10,043 bases of DNA from an uncultured Collinsella sp. (lineage in GTDB: Bacteria; Actinomycetota; Coriobacteriia; Coriobacteriales; Coriobacteriaceae), in NCBI GenBank assembly GCA_900751665.1, contig CAADSV010000125.1, positions 1 to 10,043 of the forward strand. Reading direction: 5' to 3'. A model generated the notes under the pieces. The model was not told the origin of the DNA. It ran no database searches and saw nothing but the letters and a program-made list of their open reading frames with translations. Every line of letters starts with the position of its first letter. The first letter of the stretch is position 1. Shown here piece after piece: positions 1-5,618 of this stretch. Position numbers and translations under genes: made by a program.

Positions 1-1
1 A

Positions 2-1174
2 GCGGTCGTGCGGGGTGTTCCCGCGGGCCCCCCCGCCTATAAGTCGTGCAATATCGTGCGTCTGCTGCAAAAGCGCGGCGCACGCGTCAAGGTCGTTATG
101 AGCGAGCATGCCGCGGAGTTTGTGGGCCCGCTCACCTTCCGCGCGCTCACGGGCGAGCCGGTCGCCGTGGGCCTATTCGACGATCCCTCCGACCCCATCC
201 ACCACATTTCGCTTGCACAGGAACCTGACCTGGTGGTCGTGGCGCCTGCCACGGCAAATATCATCGCTAAGATGGCCAACGGCATTGCCGATGACCTCAT
301 CTCCACGACGCTGCTCGCCACGCCGCGACCCATTGTGATCGCGCCGGCCATGAACAATGGCATGTGGAAGGCGCCGGCAACCCAGGCCAACATGGCCACG
401 CTGCGCGAGCGCGGCGTTCACGTGGTAGGACCCGGCAGCGGCTACCTTGCCTGCGGCGACGTCGACACGGGACGCATGAGCGAGCCCGAGGACATCGTCG
501 AAGCCATCTGCGAGGTGCTCAACCCCGTGCCCCAGGACCTTGCAGGCAAGCGTATCGTGATCACTGCCGGTCCCACGCATGAGCCGATCGATCCGGTGCG
601 CTTTATCGGTAATCGGTCGTCGGGCAAGATGGGCATTGCCCTGGCGGGGGAGGCTGCTCGCCGCGGTGCTGCGGTCACGCTTGTGCTGGGGCCGACGTCA
701 CTCGACGTGGGTCGCGGCGTGGAGTGTGTACGCGTGCAGACCGCCGCAGAGATGCTGCAGGCGGCGCTAGGTGCCTTTCAGACGGCCGATGCGGCCATTT
801 GTGCGGCGGCTGTCGCCGACTACACACCCGCCGCTCCCGCCGACCATAAGCTCAAAAAGGCCAACGAGCGCTTGGATCGCATCGAACTGGTCGAGACGGT
901 CGATATTTTGGCTGAGCTCTCGCGCCAGAAGGGCGAGCGCCGTGTGATCGGATTTGCAGCCGAGACCGATAACGTCGTGGAGTACGCTGAGCGTAAATTG
1001 GCCCGCAAGGGTTGCGATGCCATTATCGCCAACGATGTCTCGCGTGCCGATTCGGGCTTTGGAACCGACACCAATAAGGCCTGGATTGTGAGCACAGCGG
1101 GTACGCAGGAACTTCCTGTGCTAACAAAACCCCAGCTCGCAGATACAATTTTGGACTTGCTCAAAAATAATTAA
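2..1174 (+). CDS. coaBC: Bifunctional phosphopantothenoylcysteine decarboxylase / phosphopantothenate-cysteine ligase, 5' end missing
   Basis: CoaBC carries out two consecutive steps of cytosolic coenzyme A synthesis: CoaB joins cysteine to 4'-phosphopantothenate, and CoaC decarboxylates the product to 4'-phosphopantetheine using FMN. Residues are counted from the GTG at 8. The CoaC flavodoxin-like domain (about 1-170) shows the active-site His in IHHISLA (64-70), the hallmark PAMNNGMW (113-120) and the substrate clamp LACGDVDTGRM (147-157) with its conserved Cys. The CoaB domain (about 180-388) shows ITAGPTHEPIDPVRFI (185-200), AAAVADY (266-272), KLKK (281-284) and IGFAAET (314-320). The true start lies left of the window: the frame is open from base 2 and GTG 8 falls inside the first beta-strand/loop motif. 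The normally strict GGIAAYK-type nucleotide loop reads GPPAYK within a C-rich run, which looks like edge error. The gene ends 80 bp before tRNA-Pro with no clear terminator of its own. Confidence 0.96.
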   Translation, partial: AVVRGVPAGPPAYKSCNIVRLLQKRGARVKVVMSEHAAEFVGPLTFRALTGEPVAVGLFDDPSDPIHHISLAQEPDLVVVAPATANIIAKMANGIADDLISTTLLATPRPIVIAPAMNNGMWKAPATQANMATLRERGVHVVGPGSGYLACGDVDTGRMSEPEDIVEAICEVLNPVPQDLAGKRIVITAGPTHEPIDPVRFIGNRSSGKMGIALAGEAARRGAAVTLVLGPTSLDVGRGVECVRVQTAAEMLQAALGAFQTADAAICAAAVADYTPAAPADHKLKKANERLDRIELVETVDILAELSRQKGERRVIGFAAETDNVVEYAERKLARKGCDAIIANDVSRADSGFGTDTNKAWIVSTAGTQELPVLTKPQLADTILDLLKNN

Positions 1175-1182
1175 AAAAGTTC

Positions 1183-1212
1183 TTGCACAAGTCCAAAGTT
1201 TCGGGTTAATAT
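1183..1212 (+). promoter_or_regulatory. Putative sigma70-type promoter of tRNA-Pro
   Basis: TTGCAC at 1183-1188 and TAATAT at 1207-1212 are separated by 18 bp. They lie just after the coaBC stop and about 43 bp before the mature tRNA 5' end. The overlapping TATACT at 1210-1215 is an alternative -10, but its 21-bp spacing is too long. The position suits a dedicated tRNA promoter; the match is only moderate. Confidence 0.5.
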
Positions 1213-1254
1213 ACTCCCTGTTGCGAGCGAGAGCAGAGCAACAAACAAAAGCTT

Positions 1255-1331
<77 letters not shown>

Positions 1332-1340
1332 GAAGTTTGC

Positions 1341-1370
1341 AGGTCAGGCACCTAGTGCCTGACCTTTTTT
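1341..1370 (+). terminator. Rho-independent terminator of tRNA-Pro
   Basis: AGGTCAGGCAC (1341-1351) pairs perfectly with GTGCCTGACCT (1355-1365) around a CTA loop, and a six-T run (1365-1370) follows at once. It lies 10 bp after the encoded CCA, so it ends the tRNA-Pro transcript. Confidence 0.93.
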
Positions 1371-1442
1371 GTTAAGAATCAACAGATTAAGCAACGAAGA
1401 ATCAACGGCTTTCTTGATCGATACTTTCGCTCAACAAATACT

Positions 1443-1497
1443 TGTACGTCACCCTCCAAATACGACAATTTATGACATGTTTGGAGGCTGACGTACA
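1443..1497. repeat. 18-bp near-perfect inverted repeat in the tRNA-Pro / phosphatidyltransferase gap
   Basis: The left arm TGTACGTCACCCTCCAAA (1443-1460) and the right arm TTTGGAGGCTGACGTACA (1480-1497) are complementary at 17 of 18 positions around a 19-nt A/T-rich spacer. No T-run follows on either strand, so it does not look like a terminator. It lies upstream of the likely promoter of the next gene. A weak promoter-like pair, TTGATC (1414-1419) and AATACT (1437-1442) at 17 bp, sits just before it, so a small RNA cannot be excluded. I see no ORF in the rest of the gap (1374-1625), only short direct repeats and the promoter below. Confidence 0.8.
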
Positions 1498-1560
1498 CAA
1501 AAGCGATAGACATCCTGCCCGATACCGTCCTCCATATGTCTGGACTCTCTATGCTTACGC

Positions 1561-1589
1561 TGGATAGACATCGCTAGAACGGGTATAGT
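1561..1589 (+). promoter_or_regulatory. Putative promoter of the CDP-alcohol phosphatidyltransferase gene
   Basis: TGGATA (1561-1566) and TATAGT (1584-1589) are 17 bp apart, matching 4 and 5 of the six consensus bases. Transcription would start near 1596 and give a leader of about 30 nt ending in the GGGGGAG ribosome-binding site at 1615-1621. Confidence 0.5.
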
Positions 1590-1625
1590 ATCGAAAGTTT
1601 TGTCGTTTACCAGCGGGGGAGTCCT

Positions 1626-2330
1626 GTGGGCATCAAGAAGAAGATCAAAAAGGAGCTTATCGGCACTTCCGATTACCCGTCGAATAAGATCTTTACGATC
1701 TCCAATTTCATTACCTTTACGCGCCTGGTCCTCACGCTCGTCTTCCTGTACCTGTTTGTGACGGACAACAACCGTGTCGTCGCCATTGTCATCTATGCCA
1801 TCGCGGCTTCCACCGACTGGATGGACGGCCAGATTGCCCGCATGACCAAAACGGTCTCGTGGCTCGGCAAGGTTATGGACCCCATCTGCGACCGCGCGCT
1901 GCTGTTTACCGGCGTGCTGGGCCTGGTGGTCCGCGGCGAGTTGCCCATCTGGGTCTGCGTGCTCATTATCGGCCGCGATATCTACCTGGGCATCGGCTCG
2001 CTCATCGTGCGCCATTACCACCCTCGCCCCATCGACGTCGTCTTTCCCGGCAAGATTGCCACGGCGCTGCTCATGACCGGTTTCTCGCTCATGCTGTTGG
2101 GCTTTCCCGTCGTGGACGGCTGGCATCTGCTTCCCGCCACGCTCACGGCATTCCCGGGCCTCAACGGCAGCTCGGTGCCCCTCGGCATCTTCTTTGTGTA
2201 CGGCGGCGTGATGTTCTCTATGCTCACCGCTGTCATCTATTCCATTAAGGGAGGGGCGGCCATTAAACAGGCCATCGCGCATCCCGAGGACGAGGACACC
2301 GACTTTCTCAACCCCGAAATCGAAGACTGA
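1626..2330 (+). CDS. CDP-alcohol phosphatidyltransferase, PgsA2/ClsA type (phosphatidylglycerophosphate or cardiolipin synthase)
   Basis: This membrane enzyme of phospholipid synthesis transfers a phosphatidyl group from CDP-diacylglycerol to an alcohol such as glycerol-3-phosphate or phosphatidylglycerol. The complete CDP-OH-P signature is present: D64, D67-G68, A71-R72, G81, D85 and D89. Downstream come R117-D118 and a GKIAT segment (142-146), with several hydrophobic spans between about 25 and 205. The basic N-terminus (KKKIKKE) and acidic C-terminus (EDEDTD) are probably cytosolic. The protein has 234 residues, slightly longer than Escherichia coli PgsA. The DPICDR and GRDIYLG segments remind me more of mycobacterial PgsA2 and actinobacterial cardiolipin synthases than of classical PgsA, so the acceptor is left open. 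The start is GTG 1626, preceded by GGGGGAG four bases upstream. The next gene begins 65 bp later, and a TATGAT at 2341-2346 leaves room for a weak extra promoter. Confidence 0.9.
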   Translation: MGIKKKIKKELIGTSDYPSNKIFTISNFITFTRLVLTLVFLYLFVTDNNRVVAIVIYAIAASTDWMDGQIARMTKTVSWLGKVMDPICDRALLFTGVLGLVVRGELPIWVCVLIIGRDIYLGIGSLIVRHYHPRPIDVVFPGKIATALLMTGFSLMLLGFPVVDGWHLLPATLTAFPGLNGSSVPLGIFFVYGGVMFSMLTAVIYSIKGGAAIKQAIAHPEDEDTDFLNPEIED

Positions 2331-2395
2331 TTCATTGGGGTATGATTACGTACGGTTCATTCTTTGCGGCGTGGCCGCGTTAGATAGGGGTTGTC

Positions 2396-2830
2396 ATGGA
2401 CAACAAGGTTAACAATATGCCTCAGAACGATAAGACTGCGGACGCTACCTGCGTTTTCCGCGTTCCTTCGAGCGATGTCACCGTTCCCGACCTTATGGCC
2501 AACGTGCGCATCACCGCTCCTGTTCTGTCCATCGTCAAGGGTCCGCAGACCGGAGCTGCCTTTGAGCTCGAGGACGACGTGACCACCATCGGCCGCGATC
2601 CCGCGAACGGCATTTTCCTCAACGACATGACCGTCTCGCGCAGCCACGCACGCATTATTCGTGAGGGCTTGGGCGCCCGTATTGAGGATCTGGGCTCGCT
2701 CAACGGCACCTGGGTCGACGGCGCCATCGTTAACGGTGCTCCGCTGCACGACGGCTCTTCCGTTCAAATCGGTACGTTCACGCTCATCTACCACGAGAGC
2801 ACGCCGGAGCGCATCGAAACCGGTGAGTAG
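2396..2830 (+). CDS. garA: GarA/OdhI-like FHA-domain phospho-switch protein
   Basis: FHA domains bind phosphothreonine. In mycobacterial GarA and corynebacterial OdhI the domain binds and inhibits 2-oxoglutarate dehydrogenase and also acts on glutamate enzymes, until an N-terminal Thr is phosphorylated and folds back onto it. This 144-residue protein has that build. A short N-terminal tail contains DATCVFR (16-22), like the ETTSVFR phosphorylation motif of GarA. A single FHA domain (about 44-132) shows IGRDP (65-69), VSRSHARI (80-87) and LGSLNGTWVDG (99-109), with the usual binding residues R67, S81 and N103. ATG 2396 follows AGGGG (2386-2390) by five bases. Only 3 bp separate its stop from the MerR gene, so the two are almost certainly co-translated. 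The family assignment comes from recalled GarA sequence and gene order. The target enzymes here are unknown, and an anaerobe may lack 2-oxoglutarate dehydrogenase. Confidence 0.85.
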   Translation: MDNKVNNMPQNDKTADATCVFRVPSSDVTVPDLMANVRITAPVLSIVKGPQTGAAFELEDDVTTIGRDPANGIFLNDMTVSRSHARIIREGLGARIEDLGSLNGTWVDGAIVNGAPLHDGSSVQIGTFTLIYHESTPERIETGE

Positions 2831-2833
2831 GTA

Positions 2834-3718
2834 ATGGCCGAACGCAACTATCTGAGTATCGGCCAAGTCGTCAACCTTCTTCGAGGCGCATACCCCGATC
2901 TATCGAACTCAAAAATTAGATTTCTAGAAGATGAGGGGCTCATCACCCCTCATCGTACGCCTAAGGGGTATCGCCAGTACTCCAAGGAAGACGTTGACCG
3001 TCTCGAGGTCATCCTGCACCTGCAGAAGACCCGCTACATGCCGCTCAACGTCATTAAGCAGCGCTTGGAAAACGCAACGGACCTGTCCACTTTGGCTTAT
3101 GAGGTGGGCCTTCTGTCCGATGTTCCGCTTAAGACGGAACCCAAGGAGACCAAGCAAAAGCTGCACCCCATCGAGACCATTCCCGACATGCTCGGTGTTG
3201 ATATTTCGTTTATCCGCTCCCTTGCCGAGAACGATCTTATCCGCATCATCAAGAGCCCGCAGAACCGAGAGCTCGTCGATGGCCGAGATTTCCCGATTAT
3301 CCGTTACTGTTCGGAGCTGTCACGCTTCCACATTGAGCCGCGCAACCTGCGTCAGTACGTATCGTCGGCAAATCGCGAGTCTTCGATGTTTGAGCAGGTG
3401 CTCGTGAGCATGCTCGGCATGGATACCTCCGATGACGAGCGCGACGCCAAGCTCGAGCGTGCTTTTAAGAAGCTGCACGACCTCACCGAGGGTGTGCACA
3501 CCGCGCTCCTTAAGAACCGTGTCTTTGAGTCGCTCAACGCCGTGGTCGAGGACGCTGACATCGATGCTCTCGATGAGGAGATCGCGCGTTCCGAATCCAC
3601 CAAGGCTAAAAGCGATGGGGCAAGCGTCCCCGCGGTTGCCGCGCACGACGAGTCGCTTGTGCAGCCGTCCAAGGTCGTCGTTCCCTCGCATAGCTCGTCT
3701 GCTAACACGGGCAAATAA
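2834..3718 (+). CDS. ftsR: FtsR-like MerR-family transcriptional regulator
   Basis: This is a DNA-binding regulator with an N-terminal MerR winged-helix domain (about 8-80). It contains LSIGQVVNLL, SKIRFLEDEGLITP (26-39) and GYRQYS (45-50), typical of the family. The middle part (about 115-235) includes IEPRNLRQY (167-175) and HTALLKNRVF (222-231). It resembles Mycobacterium tuberculosis Rv1828 and Corynebacterium glutamicum FtsR, which controls ftsZ, rather than metal- or drug-sensing MerR proteins; no cysteine metal site is seen. Residues from about 240 to 294 form an acidic, then Ser/Pro/Val-rich tail that looks disordered and that I do not recall in Rv1828. ATG 2834 lies 3 bp after the FHA stop, and its ribosome-binding site GGTGAG (2822-2827) overlaps the end of that gene. 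The same garA-ftsR order occurs in mycobacteria (Rv1827-Rv1828), which is the main support for the names. The DNA target here is unknown. Confidence 0.85.
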   Translation: MAERNYLSIGQVVNLLRGAYPDLSNSKIRFLEDEGLITPHRTPKGYRQYSKEDVDRLEVILHLQKTRYMPLNVIKQRLENATDLSTLAYEVGLLSDVPLKTEPKETKQKLHPIETIPDMLGVDISFIRSLAENDLIRIIKSPQNRELVDGRDFPIIRYCSELSRFHIEPRNLRQYVSSANRESSMFEQVLVSMLGMDTSDDERDAKLERAFKKLHDLTEGVHTALLKNRVFESLNAVVEDADIDALDEEIARSESTKAKSDGASVPAVAAHDESLVQPSKVVVPSHSSSANTGK

Positions 3719-3754
3719 CCGCCGTTCACCCGGCAATCCATGAAAGGCCACACC

Positions 3755-4285
3755 ATGTACGACTTCGAATCTCATATCGTCGATATCCCCGACTATCCCG
3801 AGCCCGGAGTCGTCTTTAAGGACATCACGCCGCTCTTTGGCAATCCCGAGGCTCTGAAGGCCATGGTGGATGCCCTGGCCGAGCATTTTGCTGGCATGGG
3901 TATCACCAAGGTCGTTGGCCCCGAGGCTCGTGGCTTTATGGTCGGTGTGCCCGTGGCCGTCGCACTGGGCGCCGGCTTTGTTCCCGCACGTAAACCGGTT
4001 AAACTGCCGCGCAAAACGGTGAGCGAGAGCTACGAGCTCGAGTATGGAACGGATTCTATCGAGATCCACGCCGATGCCATCAGCTCTAAAGATACCGTGT
4101 TGATTCTGGACGACTTGGTCGCGACGGGCGGAACCGTCGAGGCAACAGGTAAACTGGTGCGAGATATGGGCGCAAAGCTTGTGGGTTACGGTTGTATCCT
4201 TGAGCTTGCGTTTCTCAACCCGCGCAAGAAGCTCACGCCTCCCAACGAGGACGTTGAGCTCTTTAGCCTGGTAACGGTGGACTAG
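3755..4285 (+). CDS. apt: Adenine phosphoribosyltransferase
   Basis: Apt salvages adenine in the cytosol: adenine plus 5-phosphoribosyl-1-pyrophosphate gives AMP and pyrophosphate. From ATG 3755 the protein has 176 residues, normal for the family. It opens with the typical YDFESHIVDIPDYPEPGVVF, followed by KDITPLF. GPEARGF (55-61) and ARKPVKLPRKT (78-88) are the usual conserved loops, and the PRPP-binding motif VLILDDLVATGGT (115-127) is intact with both acidic residues. I prefer ATG 3755 to the in-frame ATG 3740. The segment GAAAGG (3742-3747) is a good ribosome-binding site seven bases before 3755, whereas nothing similar precedes 3740. The gene follows the MerR stop by 36 bp without a terminator and precedes the hydrolase gene by 32 bp, so it is probably inside the same operon. 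In many bacteria apt lies near relA/spoT instead. Confidence 0.96.
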   Translation: MYDFESHIVDIPDYPEPGVVFKDITPLFGNPEALKAMVDALAEHFAGMGITKVVGPEARGFMVGVPVAVALGAGFVPARKPVKLPRKTVSESYELEYGTDSIEIHADAISSKDTVLILDDLVATGGTVEATGKLVRDMGAKLVGYGCILELAFLNPRKKLTPPNEDVELFSLVTVD

Positions 4286-4293
4286 CCGTTACC
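4270..4293 (+). other. 8-bp hairpin spanning the apt stop codon
   Basis: GGTAACGG (4270-4277) and CCGTTACC (4286-4293) pair perfectly around an 8-nt loop that contains the TAG stop. No T-run follows, and the hydrolase ribosome-binding site begins about 11 bases later. It may act in RNA processing or as a weak attenuator within the operon rather than as a full terminator. Confidence 0.5.
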
Positions 4294-4317
4294 CTTAGAT
4301 ACCGGAAAGGAAGCTCC

Positions 4318-5439
4318 ATGCGCACAGCAAACACGCACAAAAACATGGCACGCTGCGCTGCTACGGCAACCCTCGCTTGTGTTTTGGGCCTGGGCCTCGT
4401 GGCTCCGGCCTATGCCGATACCGCATCCGACCTTGCCGCTGCGCGTACTAAGCTCGAGCAGATTGGCACCCAAACCCAGCAAATTCATGAAGAACTCTCC
4501 GCACAGACGCAGGAGCTTGATCAGACTGCAGGCGAGATCACGCAAAAGCAGCAGGAGATTGCCGAGGGCCAGGCAAAGCTTTCGAGCTACGTTGCCGGTG
4601 AGTACAAGACCGGCGGTCTGAGTCTCCTTCAGGTTCTGACGGGCGTCGATGATCTGGGCGATATGCTCAACCGTCTGTTCTACTACGGCAAGGTTTCCGA
4701 CAAGCAGGCCCAGACCATTCAGGAGGTCAAGGACCTTAAGCAGCAGCTCACCGATAAACAGACCGAGCAGGAGAAGAACGTCGCCGCGACGCAGAAGAAG
4801 GTCGACGAACTCAATGCCCAGCAGGCTGAGGCTCAAAGTGTCGTGAACTCCCTGGATTCACAGCTGCAGGCCGAGCTTGCTGCCGAGGCCGAGGCCAACG
4901 CTGCGCTGCAGGCCGGCATCAATGCCAGCACCGCCGAAAAGGCCACGGTGAGCAACGACACCGCCGGTACGACCGAGAACACCAACAATGGTGGCGGTAC
5001 GACCAACAACGGCGGCGGCAACACGCCCGCGCCCGCGCCCGCTCCTGCTCCCTCGCCGCAGCCTTCGACGCCCGCTCCTGCTCCGACGCCTTCCGTACCG
5101 AGCCAGTCCGTTGACGGTGGTACCGTTGTTTCGCGCGCCTACAGCAAGCTTGGTTGTGCTTATTCTTGGGGCGGCATTGGACCGAACAGCTTTGACTGCT
5201 CCGGCTTTGTGAGCTACTGCCTCACCGGCCGTTATTGCCGTCTTGGCACCACGGGCACCTTTATGGGCTGGACCCGCGTGTCCGATCCCCAGCCTGGCGA
5301 CGTCGTTGTTAACTCTTACCACACCGGCATCTACATTGGTAACGGCCAGATGATCCATGCTTCCGACTACAGCACGGGCGTTATCATCAGCTCCGTTGCT
5401 GCTGGCATGAACAACAATTACATTTTCGTTCGCTACTAA
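4318..5439 (+). CDS. Secreted PcsB-like coiled-coil NlpC/P60 peptidoglycan hydrolase
   Basis: This is probably a cell-wall endopeptidase that cuts peptide stems of peptidoglycan outside the membrane. A Sec signal peptide (1-33) has a basic start, a hydrophobic core TLACVLGLGLV and an A-Y-A cleavage site before D34. Residues about 36-200 form a long Gln/Glu/Lys-rich coiled coil whose centre (YVAGEYKTGGLSLLQVLTG, 91-109, and MLNRLFYYGKVSDKQ) resembles PcsB and RipC-type hydrolases. An Asn/Gly then Pro/Ala linker spans about 221-262. The NlpC/P60 domain (about 268-373) has catalytic C294 in FDCSGF, H335 in YHTGIYIG and H347 in MIHASD as the third residue; the 12-residue His-His spacing is as in known family members. 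Extra cysteines C280, C301 and C307 surround the site. ATG 4318 follows AAGGA (4307-4311) by six bases. PcsB-type enzymes are usually controlled by FtsEX through the coiled coil; applying that here is inference. Confidence 0.94.
   Translation: MRTANTHKNMARCAATATLACVLGLGLVAPAYADTASDLAAARTKLEQIGTQTQQIHEELSAQTQELDQTAGEITQKQQEIAEGQAKLSSYVAGEYKTGGLSLLQVLTGVDDLGDMLNRLFYYGKVSDKQAQTIQEVKDLKQQLTDKQTEQEKNVAATQKKVDELNAQQAEAQSVVNSLDSQLQAELAAEAEANAALQAGINASTAEKATVSNDTAGTTENTNNGGGTTNNGGGNTPAPAPAPAPSPQPSTPAPAPTPSVPSQSVDGGTVVSRAYSKLGCAYSWGGIGPNSFDCSGFVSYCLTGRYCRLGTTGTFMGWTRVSDPQPGDVVVNSYHTGIYIGNGQMIHASDYSTGVIISSVAAGMNNNYIFVRY
4987..5094 (+). repeat. Low-complexity linker repeats inside the hydrolase gene
   Basis: Two simple tracts lie side by side. 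AAC/GGC-rich codons give the Asn-Gly block NNGGGTTNNGGGN (residues 223-235). Alternating GCN-CCN codons give the Pro-Ala block (237-259). They form a flexible spacer between the coiled coil and the catalytic domain, and are likely to vary in length between strains through slippage or recombination. Confidence 0.75.
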
Positions 5440-5462
5440 TCTATTAATACAACGAACGAACG

Positions 5463-5502
5463 TGGGCCTCGCGATCTTGAGTCACGAGGCCCATTCTTTT
5501 TT
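5463..5502 (+). terminator. Rho-independent terminator after the hydrolase gene
   Basis: TGGGCCTCG (5463-5471) pairs with CGAGGCCCA (5485-5493) across a 13-nt loop, followed by TTCTTTTTT (5494-5502). It lies 24 bp after the hydrolase stop and closes the plus-strand run of genes from the phosphatidyltransferase onward. Confidence 0.9.
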
Positions 5503-5529
5503 GCCTCTACCGTTTGCCTTGGTATCAGA

Positions 5530-5562
5530 ACGGCTATCTAGTATTCAAAACTAGATAGCCGT
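5530..5562. promoter_or_regulatory. Perfect 13-bp inverted repeat upstream of degV, candidate operator
   Basis: ACGGCTATCTAGT (5530-5542) and ACTAGATAGCCGT (5550-5562) are exact inverted copies around the 7-nt spacer ATTCAAA. No T-run follows, so a terminator is unlikely. The repeat ends one base into the position expected for the -35 box of degV (5561-5566 for a 17-bp spacer). Each half belongs to a 15-bp motif also found at 7206-7220 in front of the DUF1836 gene. Eight bases of the arm (ACGGCTAT) recur at 5579-5586, overlapping the degV -10. Confidence 0.7.
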
Positions 5563-5583
5563 CCAATTGATGAGAAAGACGGC

Positions 5584-5589
5584 TATAAT
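5584..5589 (+). promoter_or_regulatory. Consensus -10 box of degV
   Basis: TATAAT is a perfect -10 element 30 bp before the degV ATG, putting the transcript start near 5596 and giving a very short leader. The -35 position holds GTCCAA, which is far from consensus and abuts the inverted repeat. TTGATG at 5567-5572 is too close to serve. This suggests a promoter that depends on, or is modulated by, a protein bound at the repeat. Confidence 0.65.
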
Positions 5590-5618
5590 TATTGAGGAAC
5601 AAATAGAAAGGACCCTCA

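Noticed and set aside
8..10. GTG 8 as the start of coaBC
   Set aside because: It falls inside the first conserved loop of the CoaC domain, and the frame is open upstream to the window edge.
1470..2282. Long minus-strand frame of 270 residues opposite the phosphatidyltransferase gene
   Set aside because: It is a high-G+C shadow rich in His, Asp and Arg with no domain, and the opposite strand carries a complete CDP-OH-P signature.
3740..3754. ATG 3740 as the start of apt
   Set aside because: No ribosome-binding site precedes it, while the five extra codons contain the good AAAGG site for ATG 3755.
3320..4069. Minus-strand frame of 249 residues opposite ftsR and apt
   Set aside because: It crosses two well-supported genes in antisense, has shadow-type composition and shows no recognisable motif.
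5530..5562. The degV inverted repeat as a second hydrolase terminator
   Set aside because: No T-run follows, a strong terminator already ends at 5502, and the arms match the motif in another promoter.
5567..5572. TTGATG as the -35 box of degV
   Set aside because: It lies only 11 bp from the TATAAT box, too close for a sigma70-type promoter.
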